A DNA stretch of 39,207 nt from 13-2-20CM-68-14 sp051955535 (GTDB lineage Bacteria; Actinomycetota; Thermoleophilia; Gaiellales; Gaiellaceae): assembly GCA_051955535.1 (NCBI GenBank), contig JBQCGP010000062.1:1-39207 (forward strand), read 5' to 3'. Under the pieces are notes generated by a model, which was not told the origin of the DNA, searched no databases, and saw nothing but the letters and a program-made list of their open reading frames with translations. The translations under genes were made by a program, and so were the position numbers. This document shows positions 23,203-32,116 of the stretch, piece by piece. Position 1 is the stretch's first letter, and the number at the start of each line of letters is the position of its first letter.

Positions 23203-24811
23203 CCACGACGCGGTCATCGTCGGCAGCGGGATCAACTCGCTCGCCTGCGGGGCGCTGCTCGCCCGTGCCGGCTGGAACGTGTGTGTGCTCGAGCGAAGCT
23301 CACATCTCGGCGGCGCGATTCAGACCGTAGAGCTGACGGAGCCCGGGTACCGGCACGACCTCTTCAGCGCCTGGCACCCGCTCTGGGTCGGCGGCGCCGC
23401 CCACGCGGAGCTCGGCGGCGAGCTCGCGGCGCGCGGGCTCGAGTACCTGAACACCGAGCACCCGACCGGCACGCTCTATCCGGACGGCGAGGCAGCGTTC
23501 CTCCTCCGGAGTGCCGACGCCAATGCGGCCGAGCTCGACCGGCACGCCGCCGGAGACGGCGACGTGTGGAAGCGCGCGCTCGACGACTTCCTCCCGACCG
23601 CCGACCTGGCCTTTGCCGTCCTCGGGACCGAGCTCTGGTCCAAGGATGGACTCGCGCTCGGCCTAAAGGCGTACCGCCGCCTCGGGCGGCGCGGGCTCGT
23701 CGAGTTCACGGGCAACGTCCTCGGCTCGAGCCGCGACTGGCTGACCGGGACGTTCGCCTCGGAGCGCGCGCACGGGTTGCTCGCGCCGTGGGTGCTACAC
23801 ACGGGTCTGGGGCCGGACGCGGCCGCGTCGGGCTTCATGACGCAGGTGATCGCGGTCGCGGTTCAGGACGGCGGGATGCCGATTCCGCGTGGCGGCGGCG
23901 ACCGGCTCGTCGACGCGCTCGTGCGGCTGATCCGCGACAACGGCGGGGTCTGCGAGACGTATCGCGACGTCGAGCGGGTCGTCGTCCGCGACGGTGAGGC
24001 GACAGGCGTCCGCCTCACGGACGGCTCAGAGGTGACGGCCGCCCGCGCCGTGATCGCAAACGTGACCCCGACGCAGCTCTACGGACGCCTGCTCGGCGGC
24101 GACGTGCTACCGGGTCTCGCCGACCGCGCGCGCCGCTTCCGCTACGGCCGCTCGGAGATGCAGATCCACTTCGCGCTCTCGGAGCCGCCGCGCTGGGAGG
24201 GAGACGAGCGGCTGGGAAAGACGGCGATCGTCCACCTGACGCCCGGTCTCGACGGTGTCTCGCGCGCCGTGAACGAGGCCGAGCGAGGGCTGCTCCCGGC
24301 CGAGGCTACGGTCGTCGTGGGCCAGCCGCTGACGATGGACGCCTCACGCGCGCCCGAGGGTGCCGGCCTACTCTGGATCCAGCTCCAGGAGCTTCCATGG
24401 CAGGTCAGAGGCGACGCGGCAGGCGAGATCGACGTCGGAGAGGGAAGCTGGACGGAGGACCTGCGCGAGCGGTACGCCGACAGGATCCAGGCACGGATCG
24501 CCGCGCACGTCCCGAACCTCGAGTCGGCCTTGCGCATGCGGGTCGTCCTGTCGCCGGCCGACCTCGAGGCGTCGAACGTCAATCTCGTCCAGGGCGATCC
24601 CTACTCAGGCTCGCTCGCCCTCGACCAGAACCTGCTCTGGCGCCCCTTCGCCGCGAATCCCGGCCACGGCACGCCGGCGCGGCGGCTGTGGCACATCGGC
24701 GCGAGCACACATCCGGGGCCGGGCCTGGGCGCCGGCTCGGGAACCCTCGTCGCGAAGCGCTTGCTCCGGCCGACGGTCGTCGGGCGGGTCAGGAGTCGCG
24801 TCGGTCGATGA
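23195..24811 (+). CDS. NAD(P)/FAD-dependent oxidoreductase, phytoene desaturase (CrtI)-like
   Basis: 538 residues from a GTG that overlaps the previous stop by 8 nt. N-terminal Rossmann fingerprint VGSGINSLACGALLARAGW with VLERSSHLGGAIQTVEL binds FAD; IPRGGGDRLVDALVRLI and the C-terminal RRLWHIGASTHPGPGLGAGSGT close the FAD site as in CrtI and RetSat relatives. No carotenoid genes are near, so carotenoid desaturation is unlikely; this large family also oxidises other hydrophobic or amine substrates. It lies among catabolic genes and probably does an oxidation step there. Longer in-frame reading frames upstream start within the previous gene. Confidence 0.85.
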   Translation: MADHDAVIVGSGINSLACGALLARAGWNVCVLERSSHLGGAIQTVELTEPGYRHDLFSAWHPLWVGGAAHAELGGELAARGLEYLNTEHPTGTLYPDGEAAFLLRSADANAAELDRHAAGDGDVWKRALDDFLPTADLAFAVLGTELWSKDGLALGLKAYRRLGRRGLVEFTGNVLGSSRDWLTGTFASERAHGLLAPWVLHTGLGPDAAASGFMTQVIAVAVQDGGMPIPRGGGDRLVDALVRLIRDNGGVCETYRDVERVVVRDGEATGVRLTDGSEVTAARAVIANVTPTQLYGRLLGGDVLPGLADRARRFRYGRSEMQIHFALSEPPRWEGDERLGKTAIVHLTPGLDGVSRAVNEAERGLLPAEATVVVGQPLTMDASRAPEGAGLLWIQLQELPWQVRGDAAGEIDVGEGSWTEDLRERYADRIQARIAAHVPNLESALRMRVVLSPADLEASNVNLVQGDPYSGSLALDQNLLWRPFAANPGHGTPARRLWHIGASTHPGPGLGAGSGTLVAKRLLRPTVVGRVRSRVGR

Positions 24812-25608
24812 ACGAACGAATCTCGATCTCGCAGATCACGACGGTCACCCAATCGTTCGTCGACGACCTCGACGCCTACCGCGCGGCGGGAGCCGAAGGA
24901 GTCGGAATCTGGGAGATGAAGCTCGAGGACGATTCGCTCGAGCGATTCCGGGAGAGCGGGCTCGAGGCAGCGACCGCTGTGCCGGCCGTCCCTTCGATCC
25001 TGCCGCTGCCGCTCATGGAAGGGCCGGCGGAGCCGGAGGCTCGGGTACAGGCTATCTGCGCCGGTATCAGGCGCCTTGCACCGTTCGAGCCGCCGTGCGC
25101 GCTCTTCCTCACAGGCCCCGGTGACGACCGAGAGGCGATTCTCGACGGCCTCTGCGCGATCGGAGAAGAGGGCGCCCGGTCAGGAGTGAGGGTCGCGCTC
25201 GAGCCGATCCAACGGGAGTTCGCCGACTTCTGGACGGTCGTCAGCTCCCTCGACGAGGCTGCCGCGCTGATCTCGGAGTCGGGAGCCGACATCGGGCTGA
25301 TGTACGACACCTGGCACCTCTGGCGGGAGCCGGTCGAGCACGTCGAGCGCCACCGCAATCGGATCTACGGCGTCCACCTGGCGGACTGGCGCGAACCGAC
25401 CCGAAACACGAACGATCGTGCGCTCCCGGGCGAAGGCGTGATCGAGTTCGGACCGATCCTCGAGGCGCTGCGGTGGAACGGGCTCTTCGACCTCGAGATC
25501 TTCTCCGACGCCGAGCTGCCCGACTCCCTCTGGCAGGAAGAACCCCGCGGGCTCGCCGCTCGCGGCGTCGAGCGGGTGCGGGAGGTCCTGTCGACCGCGT
25601 CTGCATAG
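24808..25608 (+). CDS. Sugar-phosphate isomerase/epimerase-family TIM barrel
   Basis: AP-endonuclease-2-like TIM barrel (hydroxypyruvate isomerase, inosose dehydratase, xylose isomerase-like). 266 residues; ATG overlapping the previous stop (ATGA). The metal-binding set is visible in order: Glu in VALEPIQREF, Asp in LMYDTWHLW, His in GVHLADWRE, Glu in FDLEIFSD. Family members isomerise or epimerise hydroxy-keto compounds, and some are lyases. It is not necessarily a sugar enzyme in this setting. The C-terminus overlaps the frame of the next gene by about 19 nt. Confidence 0.87.
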   Translation: MNERISISQITTVTQSFVDDLDAYRAAGAEGVGIWEMKLEDDSLERFRESGLEAATAVPAVPSILPLPLMEGPAEPEARVQAICAGIRRLAPFEPPCALFLTGPGDDREAILDGLCAIGEEGARSGVRVALEPIQREFADFWTVVSSLDEAAALISESGADIGLMYDTWHLWREPVEHVERHRNRIYGVHLADWREPTRNTNDRALPGEGVIEFGPILEALRWNGLFDLEIFSDAELPDSLWQEEPRGLAARGVERVREVLSTASA

Positions 25609-26528
25609 TCGGAGCCGGCGTGATCGGCAGCCTCTTCGCAGGGCATCTCGGCCGCGTGGCCGATACCACGGTCCTCTGCCGTCGCGACGAGCACGCCGCG
25701 GCCCTGAACGAGCGTGGTCTTCGTGTCACCGGCCGGCACGAATTTCATGCGCAGGTTCGCGCTGCGACCCGCCCGGAAGGTATGCCCGAGCCCGAGCTCG
25801 CGATCGTCGCCGTGAAGACGACGGAGCTCGAGCGGGTCGCTGGACGACTTGCAGGTCACTGGCCCGGCGCGGCCGTCATGACCGTCCAGAACGGGCTCGG
25901 CGCCGAGGACGCCTTTGCCGGCCGCGGCCCGTGGCCCCTCATCTCCGCGGTCACGTTCATGAGCGGAACGAAGCACTCCGATACGGAGGTCGAGTACATC
26001 CTCGACACCGAGACCTGGCTCGGGCCGTACGGCAATACGTCATACGAGCTCGTCGAGGAGGTGACCGACCTCCTGGTCCGCTCCGAGCTGAAGGCGCGGG
26101 CGTTCCGCGATCTCCGGCCGGCGCAGTGGTCGAAGCTGATCTTCAACGCCACCGTCAACTCGGTCGCGGCACTGACCGAGCTTCCCCATGACCGCCACTT
26201 CGCTGCCCGGGAACGGATCGACGACCTCGGGCACCTCGTCTACGACCTGATCGGCGAGGGTAAGCGGGTCGCGGCGGCAGCCGGGGTGGAGCTGCATGAG
26301 GACCCGTGGGAGATGAACGTTCACGCGACGCAGCGCGGGAGCCGGCACTACCCCTCGATGCTCGAAGACGTGCAGGCGAACCGGCCGACCGAGGTCGACC
26401 AGATCAGCGGCGCGCTCGTCCGTGAGGCGGAGCGGCTCGGTGTTTCGGTGCCCTTGCACGCTGCGCTGTGGCGACTCGTCAAGGCTCGAGAGGCGTCCTG
26501 GTCAACCGAACCCGCGACGCAGCCGTAG
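25590..26528 (+). CDS. Ketopantoate reductase-family protein (ApbA/PanE-like), copy 1; start codon unclear
   Basis: NAD(P)H-dependent 2-keto acid reductase of the ApbA/PanE family, about 312 residues. Motifs: GAGVIGSLFAGHLG Rossmann turn at the N-terminus, VKTTELERVAG, and WSKLIFNATVNSVAALT with the catalytic Lys and two conserved Asn. No ATG, GTG or TTG lies in frame between a GTG at 25473 (which would add a 39-residue Arg-rich extension) and a GTG inside the Rossmann loop at 25620. The family N-terminus and a GGGAGG at 25580-25585 both point to the GTC at 25590, used here as the provisional start. A sequencing error or a rare start codon are the alternatives. It is unlikely to serve pantothenate synthesis, given the operon and the second copy at 31199. 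Confidence 0.8.
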   Translation, partial: VDRVCIVGAGVIGSLFAGHLGRVADTTVLCRRDEHAAALNERGLRVTGRHEFHAQVRAATRPEGMPEPELAIVAVKTTELERVAGRLAGHWPGAAVMTVQNGLGAEDAFAGRGPWPLISAVTFMSGTKHSDTEVEYILDTETWLGPYGNTSYELVEEVTDLLVRSELKARAFRDLRPAQWSKLIFNATVNSVAALTELPHDRHFAARERIDDLGHLVYDLIGEGKRVAAAAGVELHEDPWEMNVHATQRGSRHYPSMLEDVQANRPTEVDQISGALVREAERLGVSVPLHAALWRLVKAREASWSTEPATQP

Positions 26529-26571
26529 TAAGTTCTACGTCGAAGGCTCGGGGACGATGAGAGGAGGCGTA

Positions 26572-27777
26572 GTGAGGAACAGGACCAGGTGGGGCGTATT
26601 GGCGGCGCTCCTAGGAGCGGTGGTTGCGGTCGCCGCTCTTGCGGCAACGACTGGCGGCAACGCTGCGACGGACGCCAAGAAGCCGATCGTGATTGGGTGG
26701 GCGTTCGATCAGGGCGGCCAGATGGCCCCGTTCGACGATCCCGCCCTGGCGGCCGCGAAGATTCGGATCGGTCAGATCAACGCCAAGGGCGGCGTCAACG
26801 GACGCCGCTACCAGATCAAAACCTGTAACACGCAGAACAACAACCCGACCACGGCCAAGGCATGTGCGGTCAGCCTGCTCGGGCAGGGCGCGAACGTCAT
26901 CTTCACGACTTGCGACGTCGACTTCGCGACGCCGGTCGTGCAGGCGGCGCTCAACAAGGGCGTTCTTGCGATCGCTCCCTGCATCGGGACGGATCAGATG
27001 GGGCCGAAGCGCTTTGGAGCGAAGGGCAAGCTGGCCTTCAGCTTCGGGAACGTCGCCCAGGACGAGGGGTCTGCGATGGCCCAGTACGCATGGAACCGCG
27101 GCTGGAAGAAGGCATCGCTAGCGACGAACACCCTGCTCGTTTACTTCAAGAACGTCGTTCAGGCTTTCAACAAGCGCTTCACCCAGCTCGGAGGCAAGAT
27201 CGTCGACCGCGAGTCGTATGCGACCGGGCAGAACAACGTCCAGTCCGCGGTCACCAGGCTGAACCAGCACAAGGCCAGCGTGATCGTGACCTCGACGTCG
27301 TTCGGCGAGCTGCCGGCGCTCGTCTCGGGTCTGCGCTCGCTCGGGAATAAGACGCCGATCATCAACTCGTGGGCCGGCGACGGTACCTACTGGGTGACCA
27401 AGAACCCGCAGGTCACGAACTACTACTTCGTCACCTACGCGTCGGTCTTCGGCGACGATCCTTCGAAGGCGGTCCGCTCGATGATCGCCGACCTGAAGAA
27501 GACGGGCGCTGCGCCCGCGACCGGCGGCTTCCTCGGCGGGGCTGATGCGATCGACGGCCTCACGCTCGCGATCAAGCGAGCGCACGGCTCGACGAAGGGA
27601 TCCGCCCTGGCGGCCCAGCTCGTCAAGTTCAAGCACGTCCCCGTCCTCGGCGGTCAGATCAGCTTCTCGCCGAAGCTGCACACCGTCTTCGGACGCGACT
27701 ACCGCGTGATCGAGATCAACAACAACAAGGCGAAGCTCAAGACCTTGATTCGGGCAAAGGTCGTGCCCAAGCTTTAA
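26572..27777 (+). CDS. HAAT-type ABC substrate-binding protein (second system)
   Basis: Exported binding protein of the second importer (Peripla_BP_6 fold), 401 residues. GTG at 26572 is chosen because GAGGAGG at 26561-26567 is well placed for it; an ATG at 26557 is the alternative. Residues 1-30 are a signal peptide (RNRTRW, then a 20-residue hydrophobic run, then ATTGGNA). The mature part begins IVIGWAFDQGGQMAPFDDP, contains NNNPTTAKACAVSLLGQGA and the lobe-2 FGELPALVSGLRSLGNKTPI. Cysteines at CNTQ, ACAV, TTCD and PCIG suggest disulfides. It is only distantly similar to the first binding protein, so the two systems probably take different ligands. Confidence 0.92.
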   Translation: MRNRTRWGVLAALLGAVVAVAALAATTGGNAATDAKKPIVIGWAFDQGGQMAPFDDPALAAAKIRIGQINAKGGVNGRRYQIKTCNTQNNNPTTAKACAVSLLGQGANVIFTTCDVDFATPVVQAALNKGVLAIAPCIGTDQMGPKRFGAKGKLAFSFGNVAQDEGSAMAQYAWNRGWKKASLATNTLLVYFKNVVQAFNKRFTQLGGKIVDRESYATGQNNVQSAVTRLNQHKASVIVTSTSFGELPALVSGLRSLGNKTPIINSWAGDGTYWVTKNPQVTNYYFVTYASVFGDDPSKAVRSMIADLKKTGAAPATGGFLGGADAIDGLTLAIKRAHGSTKGSALAAQLVKFKHVPVLGGQISFSPKLHTVFGRDYRVIEINNNKAKLKTLIRAKVVPKL

Positions 27778-28557
27778 TTGGCGACTGCGGCGCCGGCGAA
27801 AGACACGGAGGGGAGGCCCGGAGAGACTCTTCGGGCCTCCTCCGTCTCACGCGCGTTCGAGGGCGTGAGAGCCCTCCAGGACGTCACGCTCGAGCTGCAC
27901 CGCCATGAGGTCGTCGGGCTGATCGGCCCGAACGGGGCCGGCAAGTCCACCCTCGTCAACATCCTCACCGGCTTCGATCTGCCTACGGCGGGCACGGTCG
28001 AGCTGCGCGGGCGTGCGGTCACCCGCTGGAGCGCGCATCGTCGGGCGCGCAATGGCCTGACGCGCACCTTCCAGCACAGCCGCTCCTTCCGGTCGCTGAC
28101 GGTACGCGAGAACGTCGAGGTCGCGGCCCTCGGTGTCGGCATAGGCGGACGCGAGGCGCGCCGGCGAGCGCAGGAGGTCCTCGAGCGACTTGGTCTCACC
28201 GGCGCGGCCGAAACAAGAGCCGATGCCCTTCCGCAAGGAGACGAGCGCAGGCTCGGCGTGGCGCGGGCCCTCGTCACGGAGCCGGCGTTCGTGCTGATGG
28301 ACGAGCCGGCGGCGGGGCTGCCGGAAGCCGAAGTGCCCGAGTTCGTGGAGGTCGTGCGCTCGGTGCGTGACGAGCACGGGGTCGGGGTGCTCCTGATCGA
28401 CCACAACATGGCGCTCGTGATGGGGGTGTGCGATCGCATCCATGTGCTGGACCAGGGGCGAACGCTTGCCGCCGGGACGCCGCAGGAGATCCGCGGCGAC
28501 CTCGACGTCGCTGCCGCTTATCTGGGCGAGACCGCCGTCGACGAGTCCGATGCCTGA
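27778..28557 (+). CDS. livG: ABC transporter ATPase, LivG type (second HAAT system)
   Basis: 259 residues from a TTG directly after the binding-protein stop (TAATTG); no Shine-Dalgarno sequence, so expression should depend on coupling. Walker A is GPNGAGKST (about 46-54), LTRTFQHSRSF is the LivG hallmark, the signature is the degenerate LPQGDERRLGVARAL, Walker B is VLMDEPAAGLPE, and the switch His is in LIDHNMALV. The first 20 or so codons span the hairpin at 27805-27845. The stop overlaps the LivF start by 8 nt. Confidence 0.92.
   Translation: MATAAPAKDTEGRPGETLRASSVSRAFEGVRALQDVTLELHRHEVVGLIGPNGAGKSTLVNILTGFDLPTAGTVELRGRAVTRWSAHRRARNGLTRTFQHSRSFRSLTVRENVEVAALGVGIGGREARRRAQEVLERLGLTGAAETRADALPQGDERRLGVARALVTEPAFVLMDEPAAGLPEAEVPEFVEVVRSVRDEHGVGVLLIDHNMALVMGVCDRIHVLDQGRTLAAGTPQEIRGDLDVAAAYLGETAVDESDA
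27805..27845 (+). promoter_or_regulatory. Long GC hairpin in the 5' coding part of the second livG
   Basis: ACGGAGGGGAGGCCCG (27805-27820) pairs with CGGGCCTCCTCCGT (27832-27845) with one 2-nt bulge; the loop is 11 nt. It begins 28 nt after the binding-protein stop, just inside the next gene, and has no T run. Its place matches the hairpin after the first binding-protein gene. It could stabilise the binding-protein message or reduce livG translation. Confidence 0.65.
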
Positions 28558-29263
28558 GGCCGCGCTCGAGCTGGGCGGGGTCGAGGTTCGCTACGGGAGC
28601 GTGTCAGCCGTCCGCAATCTCAGCCTTCGCGTCGGCAAGGCGGAGATCGTGGGCCTGATCGGGCCCAATGGGGCCGGAAAGTCGACGACGCTGCACGCGA
28701 TCATGGGGCTTTTGACGCCTTATCGGGGCGAGATCCGGCTCAACGGCGAGCTGCTTCACAAGCGCTCCGCCGAGTCGATCGCGCGTGCAGGCGTCGCGCT
28801 CGTGCCCGAAGGACGCAGGATATTCGGCGACTTCACCGTCGAGGAGAATCTGCGTCTCGGCCTTGCTGCTCGGCGAAGGAAGTACATCGGTGACCCGCTC
28901 GCACCCGCCTTCGAGCTCTTCCCGATGCTGCACGAGTTTCGTCGCAGGTCCGCAGGTGCGCTCTCCGGGGGCCAGCAACAGCAACTGGCGATCGGGCGGG
29001 CCTTGGTCGCGCGCCCAGACATCCTGCTGCTCGACGAGCCGTCGCTCGGACTTGCTCCGCTCGCGGTCGACGCGATCTTCAACGCTTTTACCGACATCCG
29101 TGAGCTGGGGACGACCATCCTCCTCGTCGAGCAGCGCGCGCAGCGCACGGTCGCGCTTGCCGATCGCACGCACGTGCTCGTCGGCGGCGAGCTGCGGATG
29201 ACACTCGGTCCGTCCGACGCCGACGACACTGACAAGATCATCGCCGCCTACCTCGCCTCGTGA
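28550..29263 (+). CDS. livF: ABC transporter ATPase, LivF type (second HAAT system)
   Basis: 237 residues from an ATG 8 nt inside the LivG stop region. Walker A GPNGAGKST (about 37-45), LVPEGRRIFGDFTVEENL (LivF hallmark), signature LSGGQQQQLAIGRAL, Walker B ILLLDEPSLGLAP, and VEQRAQRT with Gln in the switch position as is normal for LivF. An upstream in-frame extension lies within livG and was rejected. The next gene starts at GTGA over the stop. Confidence 0.93.
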   Translation: MPEAALELGGVEVRYGSVSAVRNLSLRVGKAEIVGLIGPNGAGKSTTLHAIMGLLTPYRGEIRLNGELLHKRSAESIARAGVALVPEGRRIFGDFTVEENLRLGLAARRRKYIGDPLAPAFELFPMLHEFRRRSAGALSGGQQQQLAIGRALVARPDILLLDEPSLGLAPLAVDAIFNAFTDIRELGTTILLVEQRAQRTVALADRTHVLVGGELRMTLGPSDADDTDKIIAAYLAS

Positions 29264-30171
29264 CCGTGATCGCTTCCATCGGCTGGGCGACGCTGAGCGA
29301 CGCATTCGGCCTTGGCGCGATCTACGCGCTGATGGCGGTCGGAATCGGCCTCGTCTTCGGGGTGCTCCGGCTGGTCAACTTCGCCTACGGGCAGCTGATC
29401 ATGGTTGGTGCCTACGTGCTTGCTTACACCTCCGGCTGGCCGGTGGCGGCGAGCGTCGTCGCATGCTTCGCGGCGGTTGTCGCGCTCTCGCTAGCGATGG
29501 ACCGGCTCGTCTTTCGCCCCCTGCGCTCGGCCTCGCCGGCCACGATGCTCGTGACCACTTTCGCCGTCTCCTTCCTCTTCCAGGCGGTGGCCCTGATCAT
29601 CGACCTTCGCGACGGCACCCTCGGCCAGATTGCGACCTCGGTCGCGCCGCTGAACCAGGTCGTCACGATCGGCGGCGTCGACGTCCGCAAGGTGACGTTC
29701 GTCGCTGTCGGCGTCGCGCTCGGGGCGCTGGTAGCTCTCGCCCTGGTCCTGACGCGGACGACGATCGGCCTCCAGACCCGCGCGGCCGCGGCCGACTTCC
29801 GCACGGCCCGTCTGCTCGGCGTTCGCGCCAACAGGGTGATCGCGTTTGCCGTCCTCGTCTCGGGCTTGCTCGCCGGGGCGGTTGCGGTCCTCCTGACTGT
29901 TCAATCCCCGTTCGTCCAGCCCGACTTCGCGCTCGAGAACACGATCACCGTATTGGTCGGAGTCGTCGTCGGCGGGATCGACAGGCTCTGGACGGCGACG
30001 CTCGGTGGCTTTGCGATCGGCTTCGTCTCGGTGCTCGTCAACGCGCAGCTCCCTACCGACAAGACCGTCTTCCTTCCCTCCGTTATCTACGGGCTTGTGA
30101 TCGTCGTCTTGCTTCTCCGTCCCGCCGGGCTGTTCGCCTGGGGCAGGCGCGCCGCCGTGGAGCGGGTGTGA
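29260..30171 (+). CDS. livH: HAAT ABC permease, LivH type (second system)
   Basis: Inner-membrane permease, 303 residues, about eight hydrophobic segments. Typical stretches are LGAIYALMAVGIGLVFGVLR, LVNFAYGQLIMVGAYV, the EAA-like loop GLQTRAAAADFRTARLLGV, and LVGVVVGGIDRLWTATLGG, which replaces the usual GGxGSxxGAxxG near the C-terminus with a bulkier sequence. GTG start overlapping the LivF stop. Confidence 0.93.
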   Translation: MTVIASIGWATLSDAFGLGAIYALMAVGIGLVFGVLRLVNFAYGQLIMVGAYVLAYTSGWPVAASVVACFAAVVALSLAMDRLVFRPLRSASPATMLVTTFAVSFLFQAVALIIDLRDGTLGQIATSVAPLNQVVTIGGVDVRKVTFVAVGVALGALVALALVLTRTTIGLQTRAAAADFRTARLLGVRANRVIAFAVLVSGLLAGAVAVLLTVQSPFVQPDFALENTITVLVGVVVGGIDRLWTATLGGFAIGFVSVLVNAQLPTDKTVFLPSVIYGLVIVVLLLRPAGLFAWGRRAAVERV

Positions 30172-31202
30172 GAAGCGCCGTCGCAGCCGCGCTCGAGCTC
30201 GCCGGGCCGGCGCTGCTGGTCGTCGTCGTCGGAGCGCTCGCGACCACGGCGTCGGCGTCGAACAAGATCTACTTCCTGAACGCTCTCGTCTCCGTCGCGA
30301 TCGTCGTCGCCATCTACGTCTTCGTCGGCGTCTCCGGCGTGCTCTCCTTCGGCCAGATCAGCTTCGTCGCTGTCGGTGCCTTCGCTGCCGGGCTGATGAC
30401 AGTTCCCGTCGAGTCGAAGAAGGGCGTGCTGACGAGCGTCTTTCCCGTGCTGCGAGACCACTCGATCGGGAACGTCCCGTCGTTGCTGCTGGCCGCCGCG
30501 CTGGGAGGCATCTTTGCCTTCCTTGTCGGCTTGCCGCTGATGCGGCTCTCCGGGCTCGCGGCCGGAATCGCCACGTTCGCCGTCCTCGAAATCACTCACA
30601 ACATCCTCCAGCAGTGGACGAAGATCGGTCCGGGCGCGACGACGCTGGCGCTCGTCCCGGAGACCACCGGGGTGCTGCAGGCAACGCTCGGCGCGCTGGT
30701 GGCGATCGCAGTCGCCTTCGTCTACCAGCGGAGCCGCCGCGGACGGCTCCTGCGGGCGTCGCGCGAGGATCCGGCCGCAGCCCGCGGTGTCGGGGTCAAC
30801 ATCCACCTCGAGCGGCTCGTTGCCTTCACCGTGTCCGGTGCACTGGCCGGATTTGCCGGCGGCCTTTACGTCCACTTGCTCGGATCGATCACGACCGAGG
30901 AGGTCTACCTCGAGCTGACCTTCCTCACGCTCGCGATGCTCGTCGTCGGCGGGTTGACAAGCCTGTGGGGCGCAGTCGTCGGGGCGCTCGCTGTCAGCGG
31001 GCTGGACTCGTTCCTCAGCCAGGCAGAATCGGGCATCCATGTCGGCTTCACTCTCGACGTGCCACAGGGCACAAGGCTGGTCTTCCTCTCGGCAATCATG
31101 GCGATCGTGTTGATCTTGCGGCCGTCGGGCCTGACGGCTGGGGTCGAGTTCCGCTTGCCGAGAATCGGGCGGCGTGGTCGGCCTGGGGAAACCGGCTCGT
31201 GA
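30168..31202 (+). CDS. livM: HAAT ABC permease, LivM type (second system)
   Basis: Inner-membrane permease, 344 residues, the usual LivM length, from a GTG overlapping the LivH stop (GTGA). SGVLSFGQISFVAVGAFAAG, the EAA-like loop RGRLLRASREDPAAARGVGV and VVGGLTSLWGAVVGALAV are diagnostic. Unlike the LivM of the first system it has no C-terminal insertion and ends LILRPSGLTAG plus a short basic tail. It completes the K-G-F-H-M order of this transporter, in contrast to K-H-M-G-F in the minus-strand operon. Confidence 0.93.
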   Translation: MRSAVAAALELAGPALLVVVVGALATTASASNKIYFLNALVSVAIVVAIYVFVGVSGVLSFGQISFVAVGAFAAGLMTVPVESKKGVLTSVFPVLRDHSIGNVPSLLLAAALGGIFAFLVGLPLMRLSGLAAGIATFAVLEITHNILQQWTKIGPGATTLALVPETTGVLQATLGALVAIAVAFVYQRSRRGRLLRASREDPAAARGVGVNIHLERLVAFTVSGALAGFAGGLYVHLLGSITTEEVYLELTFLTLAMLVVGGLTSLWGAVVGALAVSGLDSFLSQAESGIHVGFTLDVPQGTRLVFLSAIMAIVLILRPSGLTAGVEFRLPRIGRRGRPGETGS

Positions 31203-32116
31203 GGGTCTGCGTGGTCGGCTGCGGAGCCGTCGGGTCGCTGTTCGCCGCGAACCTGGCGCAGCTGGAGGACGTGGAGGTGTGGGCCTACGACCTCGACCAG
31301 GCGCACGTCGACGCGATCAACGCGCACGGCCTGCGGCTCTCAGGCCAGGGCGAGGTGCTCGGCGGGCTGCGGGCGACAACGGACGCGAAAGCAGTTCCCG
31401 CTTGCGATTTCGGGATCGTCGCGACGAAGGCGATGCACACGACGTCCGCGGTCGCCGCCATCGCGCACGGGTTCGAAGACGGCGCCGTCTGCTCCGTGCA
31501 GAACGGCCTCGGGAACGAGGAGGCGATCGCCGAACACGTCCCGCGCGTGATTCGCGGGACGACGTTCCCGGCCGGGCGCGTGCTCGAGCCCGGGCACGTG
31601 CAGTGGGACGTGCGGGGTGACACGACGATCGGTCCCTTTGAGCCGAAGCCCGCGAACCTGGATGAAGTGCAGACGCTGGCCGACGCGCTCACGCGGGCGG
31701 GCATGCCGACGTCTGCCGTAACCGACGCGCGCGGGCCGCAGTGGCGGAAGGTGATCTTCAACGCGGCCACGAACCCCGTCGGCGCCCTGACGGGCCTGAC
31801 GCACGGTCGCGTTTGTGAGGACCCGGGCCTCCGCGCCCTCGTCTCCGGCCTCGTCGACGAGGGCAAGGCGGTCGCCGCCGCGGAGGGGATCGAACTCGAT
31901 GCCGATCCCGAGGGGCTGATCGACCACGCGGCAAAGCCCGAGGTCGCTTACGACCACAAGGCGAGCATGCTCCAGGACGTCGAGGCCCGTCGGCAGACCG
32001 AGATCGACTATTTGAACGGCGGCATAGTCCGCTTTGGCGAACGAGACGGCATTCCTACGCCGCTGAACAAGGCGATACTTGCCCTCGTGAAGGGAGTCGA
32101 GAAATCATGGAAGTGA
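31199..32116 (+). CDS. Ketopantoate reductase-family protein (ApbA/PanE-like), copy 2
   Basis: 305 residues from a GTG overlapping the LivM stop (GTGA), giving the family N-terminus MRVCVVGCGAVGSLFAANLA. VATKAMHTTSAV is the cofactor-side Lys region and WRKVIFNAATNPVGALTGL carries the catalytic Lys and Asn pair. It resembles the copy at 25590 in motif layout but differs in most positions, so it is a paralogue or an independent family member. The two copies bracket the second transporter. Probably reduces a 2-oxo intermediate. It overlaps the following creatinase-like gene by 10 nt. Confidence 0.88.
   Translation: MRVCVVGCGAVGSLFAANLAQLEDVEVWAYDLDQAHVDAINAHGLRLSGQGEVLGGLRATTDAKAVPACDFGIVATKAMHTTSAVAAIAHGFEDGAVCSVQNGLGNEEAIAEHVPRVIRGTTFPAGRVLEPGHVQWDVRGDTTIGPFEPKPANLDEVQTLADALTRAGMPTSAVTDARGPQWRKVIFNAATNPVGALTGLTHGRVCEDPGLRALVSGLVDEGKAVAAAEGIELDADPEGLIDHAAKPEVAYDHKASMLQDVEARRQTEIDYLNGGIVRFGERDGIPTPLNKAILALVKGVEKSWK

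Noticed and set aside
23195..24811. Carotenoid biosynthesis gene (crtI)
   Set aside because: The protein is of the CrtI-like fold, but no crtB, crtE or cyclase gene is near and the operon is catabolic.
25590..32116. Pantothenate biosynthesis from the two PanE-like genes
   Set aside because: No panB, panC or panD nearby; both genes are interlocked with transporter and catabolic genes.
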